DNA of 64,000 nucleotides from Karstenula rhodostoma CBS 690.94 (taxonomy: Eukaryota; Ascomycota; Dothideomycetes; Pleosporales; Didymosphaeriaceae): NCBI GenBank assembly GCA_010093485.1, contig MU001506.1, positions 310,001 to 374,000 on the forward strand. Direction: 5' to 3'. The notes below the pieces were generated by a model. The model ran no database searches and was not told the origin of the DNA. It was given only the letters and a program-made list of their open reading frames with translations. The position numbers and the translations under genes are program-made. Of the stretch, positions 55,318 through 64,000 are shown piece after piece. Position 1 is the first letter of the stretch; every line of letters starts with the position of its first letter.

Positions 55318-56101
55318 CTACAGCCCTGCCAGTCTTCTGAGGGCAACGTTGGGCACGGCCCTCCCGTCCATTTGTATGTCTTCTCCCTCTAGTGGTTCTC
55401 CTTTGCTCATCGCTAGCTCTGCCATTATCCTACCCATCGGCTTCGTGGGCGTGATCATGGGCTTGTGCACCGCATCAATGGGTCCTATCAGCATCCTCTT
55501 CCACCATGGCTGACTGGGCATGAAGGGGTGTATCTCTGGGTGATCTCGCCAGTCCACGCCCGCCGGTCGCAACGTATAGAATTTCAAGTTCGGCGTCGCC
55601 TTGCAGAAGTCAAACATAGACTTCTCGACCTGGCCCTTCACTCGCCCGAACATGGCTGTAAACATGCCCGGGTTCTGCGTGGCGCCTTCGCCGGATACCA
55701 AGACGAACGTGAACGGCGAATCAGGATGGAGCTTCGCGAAAGCATTCGCGGCGGCGAGGGGATACTCGTGTGTGATCTCGACGTACTGCCTGCTCTTGTA
55801 TTAGCCCACGTGCTCCAGATGTCGGTCTCCAGGTGACAGACGCCTTGTCGACATCGTTCTGCGAGACACCCAACGCTCACACGCAGCCCTGCGCGTCCTT
55901 CAATTCGTCCAGCAACTCCTGATCGTACGCCTTGAAATCTTTGTGTATGATAACTTTTGCCTTTGCCTCGTGGCCCTCTGCCATCTTGACCGGCCGCCTG
56001 CTGAGGATGCTGATGCGTGAGACCGCGTCGTTCGCTAACATCTGCTGCAACACGCCCGAGCCCACGAGCCCTGTCGCACCGGTCAATATGAGGTGTACCA
56101 T
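55318..56101 (-). pseudogene. Atypical SDR / NAD(P)-binding Rossmann protein with in-frame TGA
   Basis: Exons 56101-55842 and 55789-55318 with a 52-bp intron (GCTAATA branch site, weak GTCTGT donor); the full frame would encode 243 residues. The N-terminus MVHLILTGATGLVGSGVLQQ is the GxxGxxG dinucleotide-binding motif, followed by SILSRRPVKM. Then TGA (55877-55879, codon 75) interrupts a stretch whose flanks read DAQGCV and ALGVSQNDVDKAQYVEITHEYPLAAANAF. Relatives have Trp at that position (from memory), so this looks like a single TGG-to-TGA change. Downstream sequence, including FVLVSGEGA and FKAT-type NmrA-like features, is otherwise intact. It is either a very young pseudogene, a sequencing error, or a readthrough gene. 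Confidence 0.65.
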
Positions 56102-56790
56102 CTTGCGAGAATGTCAAGAAGGTAGGATTCAAGTTGGTCCTGCGAATCGGTGGAGGTAAACACTATTTGAATTCTCGAGCTGGGGGCGTGTCAGTGGTAG
56201 GTTAGTGTCGGGATGCGCTGTGCATTGCTATCTCCGTTATCTTCATAGAATCGCGAACAATGCCACGGACGGGTGCCAGGAACGGTGGCATGCTACGAGA
56301 TGCTGATGGTGCTCATGTTGGTAACTCCGTCTCCGGTGCTCGTCCGCGCCGCGACGAGGTGAGGGCCAGAGCGCCAATGACCCGCCGTGTCGGACGAGCC
56401 CTAAACAGCTTTGGAAAGCGCGACCCTGGCTAATGCACCTATGTTGAACTATGTCAACGGCTTCAACACTGTTCGTGCTCTCCATCAACAGCAGGCTTGG
56501 TGCGCTGCTCCAGCTAGATTCAATCGCATTACAAGCCGCGCGGGCACGATGGTAGCCCCCCGATCCACATGCGACACCCGCTTCGTGCCGGCTAAAACCC
56601 CTGCCCGCATTGCGTAGACAGTATTTTTTGCAGATTCAGGTTCTGCCATGTCGCCCAGATAACATACTCGCCCTTCTTCTCTTTCTGTTTTCGCAGCTGC
56701 GGTCGCTTTTATTTCATGTGTATAAGCTGCTTAACATCTCCTGATATTCCGCTTTCTTGAGCTGCCTAGCACGCGCCTTTTCTCATCAAC
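56102..56790. other. Divergent promoter region
   Basis: About 690 bp between the divergent Rossmann gene and the F-box/LRR-like gene. No coding sequence is seen. Confidence 0.5.
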
Positions 56791-58819
56791 ATGGCCGCCT
56801 CCGCGACGGCGTTGGCCAACCGTCACGTTCTTTCCTCAATACTCCTTCATCTGTCGGATATGAAATACAAAGATAGACGACAGTACGGGCCGGACCAGCC
56901 AGTTGAGTTTCTCGAATTCCGGCCTACATTGGTACCCGCAATTCTCGTGAATAAGCTGTGGGCAGATGAGGGCACTTCTATTCTTTGGTTGGTAGCTTGA
57001 CACAAGCTGCCTTTCTCCACTAACATATGTCCCCTAAGGAGACGCTACCCACATCTTCCCTCTCTGAAAGATCTGCCCTTGGAGCGACGGCAATACTACG
57101 CTAATAAGGTTCATTATGTTTTCGCATTGAGTCCCCCAGTGGGAAGCGCAGAAACTTTGGACTACCTGGAAGGCTTGTCATGGCCACATTTGAAGAGCTT
57201 GGAACTTGAAGTCGACATGCAGCGCCATGGCGCATCGTTTACAAGCATGTTGCATGCCGGACTGGAGCATGTAGAACTGTCAGGATGTCAAAGCGGAGGG
57301 TCGCAGTATTTTGTTGAGACTATCCTTCCGACCCTCTTCGTTAGTATAGCTCTTCTTCTTCCGAGATACATGCTAACCTGAGCAGAAAACAGGCAACAAC
57401 CTCAAGAGTATACGTATCGGACCTGATACCATCATGGACGACCATCCGGTACATGTCAGCGCCCTATATGAGTATCTCGATGCGTCTCCTGCTATACGAA
57501 CCATCGAAGTTAAGCTCGTCAATTTGACGGACAAAGATGCCTTATTCACACGATTGAGCCAACGTCAAAGTCTAGAAAGTCTGCAGATAGACCTCGATCC
57601 TGGTCTAGCTCTGTTGCCGCTTCTCTCAGGACCACATACACTGCCATCTCCTTTTGCGTCTCTTAGACGGTGTTCAATGATGTGCTACCCCGAAATTGCA
57701 CTGGTACTTCCCATGCATTTACGTATGCTCGAAGAATTGCAGCTAGACATTGCGCGAGCACCAATCTCACCGCATCAGCCTTCGGACTTTACCATATTCG
57801 AGGATATGATCGCCGAGCTGTCCCACTGCCCCGAACTGCGAAACCTCAGGATCAGTGTTGGCTCCCTCGCCGTAGACTTTCCGTCGTCTATTCTGCTGCC
57901 ACGATTATCCGGATCTGCTCTTGGTCAGCTCGCAGAAACGTGTCGAAAATTGGAGGACATTAACTTTCTGGCAACAGAACCATCAGCAATTGACGGCTCA
58001 TCGATCTCGAGCAAGGAATTCGAAAGTTTCTGTAAGGCGCTTCCGCACCTTCGCAATCTGAATTTGAAACTGCAGCCTACGACTGCGTCGACGTTGGAAA
58101 TTACGGCTCTTCAAAGTCTCGGCCAGTATTGCCCTGAGCTTGAGGTACTCAGACTCAAAGTGGCTTTTCAGCTTCCAAGTCTCCCGGTTTCCAATACCAC
58201 GCCGCGAATCCTAATAAATGACGACGACGTTGCGCCTGAAATCCCAGCTCAACCAGACGTTTCTCCTCTTTTCCCCAATCTCACACATCTCGCTTTGTCT
58301 CGTTCGGACACCGATCTCGCGCCCGTATCTAACTCTTTCACGAGCTCCGTTTCCTCGCGCTCCACCTCCATTGTTGATTCCACCGTCGAAGAAGACCTCG
58401 TCCGCTCGTGGGCCCATCCTCTTCTCGCGCACTTCCCTCGCCTTGAAATTCTTGAAGCATGGGGCGACTTCAGTGGCCAGGACAACGATTCTCTCAACTA
58501 TTTTCTTCCCACACAAGAAATTTTGGCTTCGACATGGGAATTTCTCAGCGGGATTGAGCAAGACTTGTGGGAAGACGACGAGGAGTCATTCGAGGAGTCG
58601 TTCGAGGAAGGAGACAGCTGGAACTCGCTAGAAGACTGGGAGAAAGCTAGTTTGACCAATGAGTTTGCCTTTGGCGAGGATGGGCCAGTGGACGTGCATG
58701 AGGTGTATCCGGAGGTGGGAAAGCTTGCGCTGCGGGACGAAGAGCCTGAGGGCATGGTTACGCCTGGGAGGACATTGGAAGCTGGCGACTATTTCGAAGA
58801 CTCGCCAGTGCACGCTTGA
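56791..58819 (+). CDS. F-box/LRR-like protein
   Basis: Three exons (56791-56987, 57039-57339, 57386-58819; introns 51 and 46 bp, both with CTAAC branch sites), 643 aa. The first ~65 residues (ANRHVLSSILLHLSD, then LVPAILVNKLWADEGTSILWRRYPHL) have the shape of fungal F-box-type N-termini, although the canonical LP..L..I start is degenerate. The rest has irregular leucine-rich repeats (LKSLELEV, LESLQIDL, LEELQLDI, LRNLRISV, LRNLNLKL, LEVLRLKV, PNLTHLALS) suggesting an alpha/beta solenoid, and then an acidic tail from about residue 560. If truly an F-box protein it would link a substrate to an SCF ubiquitin ligase; the substrate is unknown. Confidence 0.8.
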
Positions 58820-59860
58820 ATCGAGCTTGGCTGATGGGTCTTACTTTCCTGTACACGATTTGGACGACGAGCGTACATACGATGATGGGATCTCTTGCAT
58901 ATAGGTCTAGCTGGACTGGACGCCCTTCGTTATACCGGGAATAGATGGATGATATGATACGACTATGAGATGGAACGTAAAAGCATGGGTTTCCTGGTAA
59001 GATATACACCGCTTTTTGCACGCTTTTGGATGAATACACAGGTCACTGTAGGTGGGAGACGAGGGCTCTTTCGATGCCTTATATCGCATAGGACAACACG
59101 AACCTCGTCATCTTCTTCCGTATGCGTTTTTCAGTCCGATTTCGCAGCGTCGCTTGTAATCCTGCATCCTCAACGCGCTGCACGCACGAACCTTGTGACA
59201 GTCTGTGGGGATTGATGTTGGCCGGCAAGTCTTCCCAGCGGTTGCTTCATTCATGATATTATGGACCCAGTCTTAAAGCATTATAAATCTCCCCGCCCGA
59301 CCTTCCCTACACAGTACGTGACCGGCCCGCTTGACACCTAGGGGCCATCGATCGCGTTCACCAAACACCCGCTGCCTCGACGCAACTCACCCAAGCGCTC
59401 CACAACCCTCCTAAATCGTTGATTGGTCTCGCGTAAAACCATGGACGAATGGTAGCTTCGAAGGCGGTGGTAGGCTAGCCGTCTCAAGAAGCGAGCTCAT
59501 GCGAAACGCGATACACTTGTAGGACAAAAACACCCCGAACCGGCACAATGCAAGCTAAAACGAGACGTCATTGCTGCTAAATGCGTTCGATGGGGAGTGC
59601 GTGGGTGGTGCGCAGCGGGGCGGATAGTCCGGGAGGATGGGATTTGGGAAGGAAGGTGGGCGTGACTGCTTCAGTCTGCACATCTTTTAGGCGCTGACTG
59701 AATTTGGGGGAAGTCGCGCTCTGGCAGCGTTATCATAGGACTAGAAGAGAAGGAACCATCAGCCCACAGAATAAAAAGATAGTCAGGATCGTGACTGAGG
59801 AAGCGTCCATGCCTTGCGCCGACGCACCTGTTGAAGAGCGAATCGACCCAGAACCTTACC
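58820..59860. other. Intergenic, no gene seen
   Basis: About 1.04 kb between two plus-strand genes. It should hold the terminator of the F-box-like gene and the promoter of the CFEM gene. Short frames overlap the CFEM start on the other strand. Confidence 0.5.
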
Positions 59861-61120
59861 ATGCGCAGGCTAGACGCTATCCTTCTCTTTTCCTCATTCA
59901 TTTATCTCGCTCTTTCGGTGCCTCTCATACATTCGATTCCCAATGGACCTTCAGTCCCATTCGACCCACTCCAGTTGCGTCGACCGCACCCACCTCAACC
60001 GTCGCGCCAGGCGGAGCCTCTCAAAGGTCTGCGTATACCAGATTGTGCGCTGTCGTGCTACCTGCAGGGACTCCCTTACGATGGTTGCGCGCAAGAAATT
60101 GACCTGAAATGCCACTGCTCGACCGGGAATCTGCTGGGCAAGGCGGCAGCGTGCGTGGAGGCGAACTGTAGTATGACGAATCAAGCAGATGCGAACAGAA
60201 AAGTTACGCAGGCTTGTCAGGCGGTGGGCATAATCCTGAGTTTCCCGGGCAGTTCGGCAGCGAGCTCAGCTTCGCCCTCGTCCAGAGCGCCTTCCACAGA
60301 GGCAGCAACAACAACACCCCCGATGGGGTACTCCATGGCCTCGACGTCGAGCGCACAAACAACAGCAATGCCGCCACAGCCGTCGAACGACCAACCTTCA
60401 GGCCTGATTTCAAGCTCACTCGCGACCCAAACCACCGCTGCCTCATCCTCTGCTGAGCTAATGTCCCCGCTGCCATCCCAATGGGCGACCTCCGCGCCCA
60501 CATCCACTGGCACCTCCCTCTCTGTACCAGTCTCCGACGGTGGGCTCTCCGATGGTGCCAAAGCCGGCATATCTGTCTCCGTTCTCTTCGCCGCCTCTAC
60601 CGTATTCATCGCCTTGTCTCTCTACATTCGCCGTCTAAAGCGCCAACTAGCTCTCGCAACAGCTGCTGCCAATGTCCCTGACTCCGTCTTACGATCTCCC
60701 ACCCACCGTCATAGTGGCATTCCCGAAGCCCTCCTTACCCCCTCCCGCCGTCGAAGCTGGCCGAACGCACCCCGTAACCGAAGACTCAGCCGCGGAGAGT
60801 ACTTGATCGGAAGTCCTGTCTCCCCGCTCTCTCCAGTGTTCTTCCGCGATGGTGGCAGGCGAACGAGCATAGCGGGTATGCTACACAATAAGCGAGGAAA
60901 TGTGCTGAGCGTTGTGATAGAGCATGAAGACGAGGACGCGAGCAGTCTGGTGAGCAGGGGCAGAAGTATAAGGGAGCCGGTACCTGGACAGTCTGAGGGG
61001 CTGGCGGGACCACTGGAAATGGATGGACAATTCGCGGCTATCTTTGAGGCGCCGACGAGTATCACGCCGAGGGCGAGGAGCACGGAGCGGAATAAAGAGG
61101 AACAGGAATGGAAGGACTAG
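59861..61120 (+). CDS. CFEM-domain single-pass membrane protein
   Basis: Single exon, 419 aa. A signal peptide (MRRLDAILLFSSFIYLALSVP) is followed by a CFEM domain at about residues 50-120 with eight cysteines in the usual order (CALSC, GC, KC, HC, AC, NC, AC). A Ser/Thr/Pro-rich stalk (125-235) leads to a transmembrane helix (about 245-268, AGISVSVLFAASTVFIALSLYI) and a basic RRLKRQ stop-transfer. A ~150-residue cytosolic tail has Arg/Ser-rich motifs. CFEM proteins are surface proteins involved in haem or iron uptake, adhesion, or as receptors; the single span plus a long tail fits the receptor-like group. The ligand is unknown. Confidence 0.88.
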   Translation: MRRLDAILLFSSFIYLALSVPLIHSIPNGPSVPFDPLQLRRPHPPQPSRQAEPLKGLRIPDCALSCYLQGLPYDGCAQEIDLKCHCSTGNLLGKAAACVEANCSMTNQADANRKVTQACQAVGIILSFPGSSAASSASPSSRAPSTEAATTTPPMGYSMASTSSAQTTAMPPQPSNDQPSGLISSSLATQTTAASSSAELMSPLPSQWATSAPTSTGTSLSVPVSDGGLSDGAKAGISVSVLFAASTVFIALSLYIRRLKRQLALATAAANVPDSVLRSPTHRHSGIPEALLTPSRRRSWPNAPRNRRLSRGEYLIGSPVSPLSPVFFRDGGRRTSIAGMLHNKRGNVLSVVIEHEDEDASSLVSRGRSIREPVPGQSEGLAGPLEMDGQFAAIFEAPTSITPRARSTERNKEEQEWKD

Positions 61121-61416
61121 GATTTCGGGAAGTACTGAAAGATTGGAGGTGGTGAAACTCCTGGGAAAGTTGGTGACTGGTATGTATGGCTTACAGGTCG
61201 GCATGGGATATACAGCATGTATCAAGAAGAGGAAACAAATGCTAGATGTAACTTGGTTCAGTACATCACCCGAACCCGGAGAAGAACAGTTCATTCTACC
61301 CATCGCTGCACTGGCTGGTCTTTTCCCCCAGAATGGTTGCTCATTGAACACAAGACCGTGTCCGGCATGCCAAAATCCTGACGCTCATTCTCGCGCCCGA
61401 ACAAGAATTCCCCTCC

Positions 61417-61797
61417 CTACTTCAGCTCAGGAGAAACCTGGGCCTCCTCCTCGCGCTCAGCTTTCGCCTTCGCAACCACGGCCTCCAACTGTTCGCGCCA
61501 GTCGCCGCCCTTGCCCTTCTCCTTCTCCACTTTCTAGTCCACAGCCTCCTCCTTGTGCGCCTGCTTGTCTGCGGCCGCAGCCTATTTCTGCGTCAGTCCT
61601 CCAACCTCTCGCTGTGGTGGGGCTTTACTCACAACTTCTTCGGCCTGCTCTTTGCAGGCGAAGCAGATGCCGGCGTCCTTGCGCTCGAGCTCCATGGTTC
61701 CAATGGAGCAGGTCTTCTCGTCCTGCTTCTCGGCGCACGGGTGGAAGGTGGTGTGCTTGTGGGTGCAAGCGTATGTGGTGGTTTGCGCGTGGCACAT
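61417..61797 (-). CDS. Small Cys-rich protein; frame continues past a stop
   Basis: Exons 61797-61633 and 61581-61534 with a 51-bp phase-0 intron give 70 aa ending at TAG 61534. Cysteines (MCHAQTTTYACTHKH, HPCAEKQDEKTC, GICFACKEQ) follow the layout of a group of small fungal proteins with C-x(n)-C-x-H and CP-x-C ends, likely zinc-binding. After TAG the same frame stays open for about 38 codons (KVEKEKGKGG, then EQLEAVVAKAKAEREEE) to TAG 61417-61419, as a charged helix that looks coding. Either the gene ends at the first stop, or a GAG-to-TAG change truncated it, or a 54-bp intron (donor GTGGAC, weak) removes the stop. No signal peptide. Confidence 0.5.
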
Positions 61798-62209
61798 CTT
61801 GGAGTGTGCGGGTTAGTCGGGGATTGGTGTGTGAGGGTCGAGATAGAGTGACGATGGGCTGTGTCGGGTTTCTGACTGTGTGTGTGATGGTGTGTTGGGC
61901 GGGAGGTGGGTGCGGATGGAGACGAATTGGACGAGGTGGAGGGGGTTATATAGACGTGGGAGTGAGGTGGTGGGGTGGGAACGGTGAAGTGGCTTCGTGG
62001 TGAGGTGAAGAAATTTCGGTGGGATTCGGTGACGGGAGCTTGTGGTGCGGCAGTCTGAAAGAGGTCTGGGATCTTGTTTTCAACGCATAGTTGATTGAGA
62101 GATTCTTCGGTTGGTTTTTGGACGCGATCCTGTGAACTACGTCGTCAACTCATCGCACAGGTAGGTTTTTGATATGCTTGCATTGATTGCCGAGGCGCTG
62201 GCTGCTATT

Positions 62210-62425
62210 TTGCGAGGATCAAGGATAGGCTCAAGATCCTCAAGTAAAAGGAGCTAGCTAGACTCAAAGAGTAAACATATATAAGGAACATAAACAGGAT
62301 TTATAAATAAGGACTGCAATAAGAAAAAAGGAGATGCTATAAAGGGAGAAAGTAGGAAAATAAAAAACTAAAAGTAAGCACCGAATTCATAATAAGAATA
62401 AGAGTTTATCGTAGGCAGTACGTGC
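62210..62425. other. AT-rich, A-biased patch
   Basis: About 210 bp that is roughly two-thirds A and T, strongly purine/A-biased (runs of AAGAAAAAAGGAG and ATAAAAAACTAAAAG), against GC-rich neighbours. It has no open frame and no terminal repeats. Fungal sequences of this kind can be the remains of mutated repeats or matrix-type AT spacers. Confidence 0.6.
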
Positions 62426-63513
62426 CTAGATATACCCTATCTAGTTGCTCGTTTGTACAGGGTCACTGATTATGGGAGATTGCTCTGACCACGCCGTAGA
62501 CCAATCCATGATGTGCGTGAAGTCTTCATGCATTCACCCACATCACCTGGCCTATCGTCACCTATGGAGCAATGCAAGTCATACATGAAAGGCTGTCTAG
62601 CCAAGAGTAGTTTTGGAAAGCTTGAGATCATCATTGCCAGCTACTCTGTGCTCCTCCACTCCTCTTGTATCCCCGTCACCATATGCGTCAAAGCCTCCCG
62701 AGATCCCGGCACACACCTTGAACGTCGTATCTAATGCCCTGGATTCTCACAATGTCTCCCCGAACCTGTGACAGCACAAAATGCACTCAAGTGAGAAAGG
62801 AACGCGTAGTGCGCTGCCAGGCCACAGGCCACCGAAGCACCACTCTAGCGCGGACAAGCAGAGGGACAACGACATGGTCAACCCGGTTGAGGTATCTGCA
62901 AATTGCGCACATATCTGCTGTTGGTTCGAGTCGAGGATCAAGTAGGCTCCGGTGATGGTATTGTCCTTCTTTGCTCGCGTGCTTTCGATGTGAGCGTGGT
63001 TGGACAAGCGGACGGTGCGTTGAGAGTTCTTTGAGCAGCGATCTGGGATTGGAAGGACGAGACGCGGATGGAAGATTGGGGGGAGGCGGAACAAAGGCGG
63101 CGATGTCTTTCGATGAAGTTCGCGGTGTGCTAGGGCGCGGCAGGTCTATTTCTCGGTATCAGCAAGGTAAACACGACAAAGGGCCACCGAAGGGAGGGGA
63201 TCCTACCCGATGTACTCGTAGAGGTTGAAAAGGCAGCAGGGCGGCTCGAGTGGAGGGAGTTGTTGTTCTGTCGCTGTAGAAGTTCTTGAGTTGGTTGATG
63301 TGCGGTGGATGGTACGGTTTGTTTTGATCTCGAGCAGCGGACCAGCGTGACGCGAAGGCGAGACACAGCGCCGACGCAAAGCCTCAAACTCGCACTCAAG
63401 GCAGGCGCTGTAGTCTCCTAGACAACACATTCCACCAAGGTTATGACTGGACAAATTTCAAGGCATGCCTGTGTAAGGCTCCCAAGATAGGGCTTACTGT
63501 ACACGACAACACA

Positions 63514-63687
63514 TCAACGCTTCTTCCTCAAGGTTTCGACATCGTCGAAGACCCTCAATGAAAAAGAAAGCCCGAAGGCTGGGAAGCAAAAATTACGCCA
63601 GTGCGACCCGTAGGTCCAAACTTGACCAGACCTCCACCGTGCAATGGAGCTGATCTCGCTGCTCTTGAGAAGCTGGCTCACCCACAT
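63514..63687 (-). CDS. Tiny candidate gene with upstream TATA box (doubtful)
   Basis: ATG at 63687 opens a 57-codon frame ending at TGA 63514, starting MWVSQLLKSS and ending VETLRKKR. TATATAAG on the minus strand (63795-63802) lies 108 bp upstream, and the leader between is pyrimidine-rich (CTACCTCTCC, CTCTCTCTTTCC), as in strongly expressed fungal genes. An internal 48-bp GT-AG segment is also in frame, so a 41-residue product is possible. The sequence matches no family I recognise. Confidence is low because the frame is short. Confidence 0.3.
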   Translation of the reverse strand: MWVSQLLKSSEISSIARWRSGQVWTYGSHWRNFCFPAFGLSFSLRVFDDVETLRKKR

Positions 63688-64000
63688 CGATCCAGAGGCC
63701 GACTCGCCAAGAAAGGAAACCCACCAACTGGTGGGGTGGCTTGGAAAGAGAGAGGTGGTTGTAAGGAGAGGTAGAAGGAACGGGAGACGGCGAGCTTATA
63801 TAGAGTTGCGGGGCCGCCCCGGATCAGTGATCACGTGCTTCCAGAGGGCCTGCCGGGCGCTGCGCTGGATCAACGCCTCGCTTAGAAAGCGCCGACTTGC
63901 GTGAAGGACGTGGCTTAGGTGTCTGGTTGGTTATCCAACGGTGATCCAGAAGCTTCTGCGCCTTTCGACCGTCGACTGACGCCCCCGAGATCACTGCTCT

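Larger units (their letters stand above)
61798..64000. other. Right end, mostly gene-free
   Basis: About 2.2 kb. It holds an AT-rich patch (62210-62420) and a tiny candidate gene (63514-63687), listed separately. Frames such as 62747-63094 (minus) and 63203-63454 (minus) are Cys-containing but have no family match. Confidence 0.5.

Overview
This is a window of a filamentous ascomycete (Pezizomycotina) nuclear genome. Most genes carry short spliceosomal introns (about 43-155 bp) with GT-AG ends and CTAAC/CTGAC-like branch sites, and the coding exons are GC-rich. The repertoire is typical of this group: a NACHT STAND protein, a GH7 cellobiohydrolase with CBM1, a CFEM membrane protein, and Spp2, Sfk1, Tps3-type and ornithine decarboxylase homologues. 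The class is not proven by the sequence; a plant-associated Dothideomycete is my guess. There are no operons, rRNA genes or CRISPR arrays, and I see no intact transposon.

Region by region. 1-1.8 kb: no gene, a diverged direct repeat. 1.8-4.5 kb: NACHT NLR-like gene (-). 5.8-6.6 kb: acidic-tailed unknown (+). 7.4-9.3 kb: C2-domain protein (+). 9.7-10.3 kb: SnoaL/NTF2-like protein (-). 11.0-13.9 kb: regulatory (Tps3/Tsl1-like) subunit of trehalose phosphate synthase (-). 16.1 kb: small membrane protein (+). 17.0-19.5 kb: two unknowns (-). 19.8-21.6 kb: peroxisomal acyl-CoA/4-coumarate-CoA ligase-like enzyme (-). 24.8-27.8 kb: large, probably myristoylated protein (-). 29.9-30.9 kb: Sfk1/FRAG1/DRAM membrane protein (+). 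31.4-32.8 kb: Spp2 splicing factor (-). 33.8-35.6 kb: unknown proline/glutamine-rich protein (+). 35.9-37.3 kb: ornithine decarboxylase (-). 39.8-40.4 kb: unknown (+). 40.8-42.5 kb: cellobiohydrolase I (-).

From 44 kb rightwards the window looks more accessory. It holds a broken repeat-containing cell-surface protein (44.7-46.6 kb) and three members of a zinc-ribbon-like family (46.8, 49.9 and 52.2 kb). The third of these is nonsense-mutated with changes consistent with C-to-T mutation at CpA. It also holds an EthD-like small protein (48 kb), an LRR protein (53.1-54.8 kb), a Rossmann reductase interrupted by TGA (55.3-56.1 kb), an F-box/LRR-like protein (56.8-58.8 kb), a CFEM protein (59.9-61.1 kb), and a small Cys-rich protein whose frame continues past a stop (61.4-61.8 kb). 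The last 2.2 kb has an AT-rich patch and at most one tiny candidate gene.

The genes are independent units rather than a pathway. The strongest leads are the zinc-ribbon family group with one decaying member, the concentration of broken frames in the right third, the pseudo-phosphatase motif in the trehalose subunit, and the introns that cut straight through signature motifs in the NACHT and GH7 genes.
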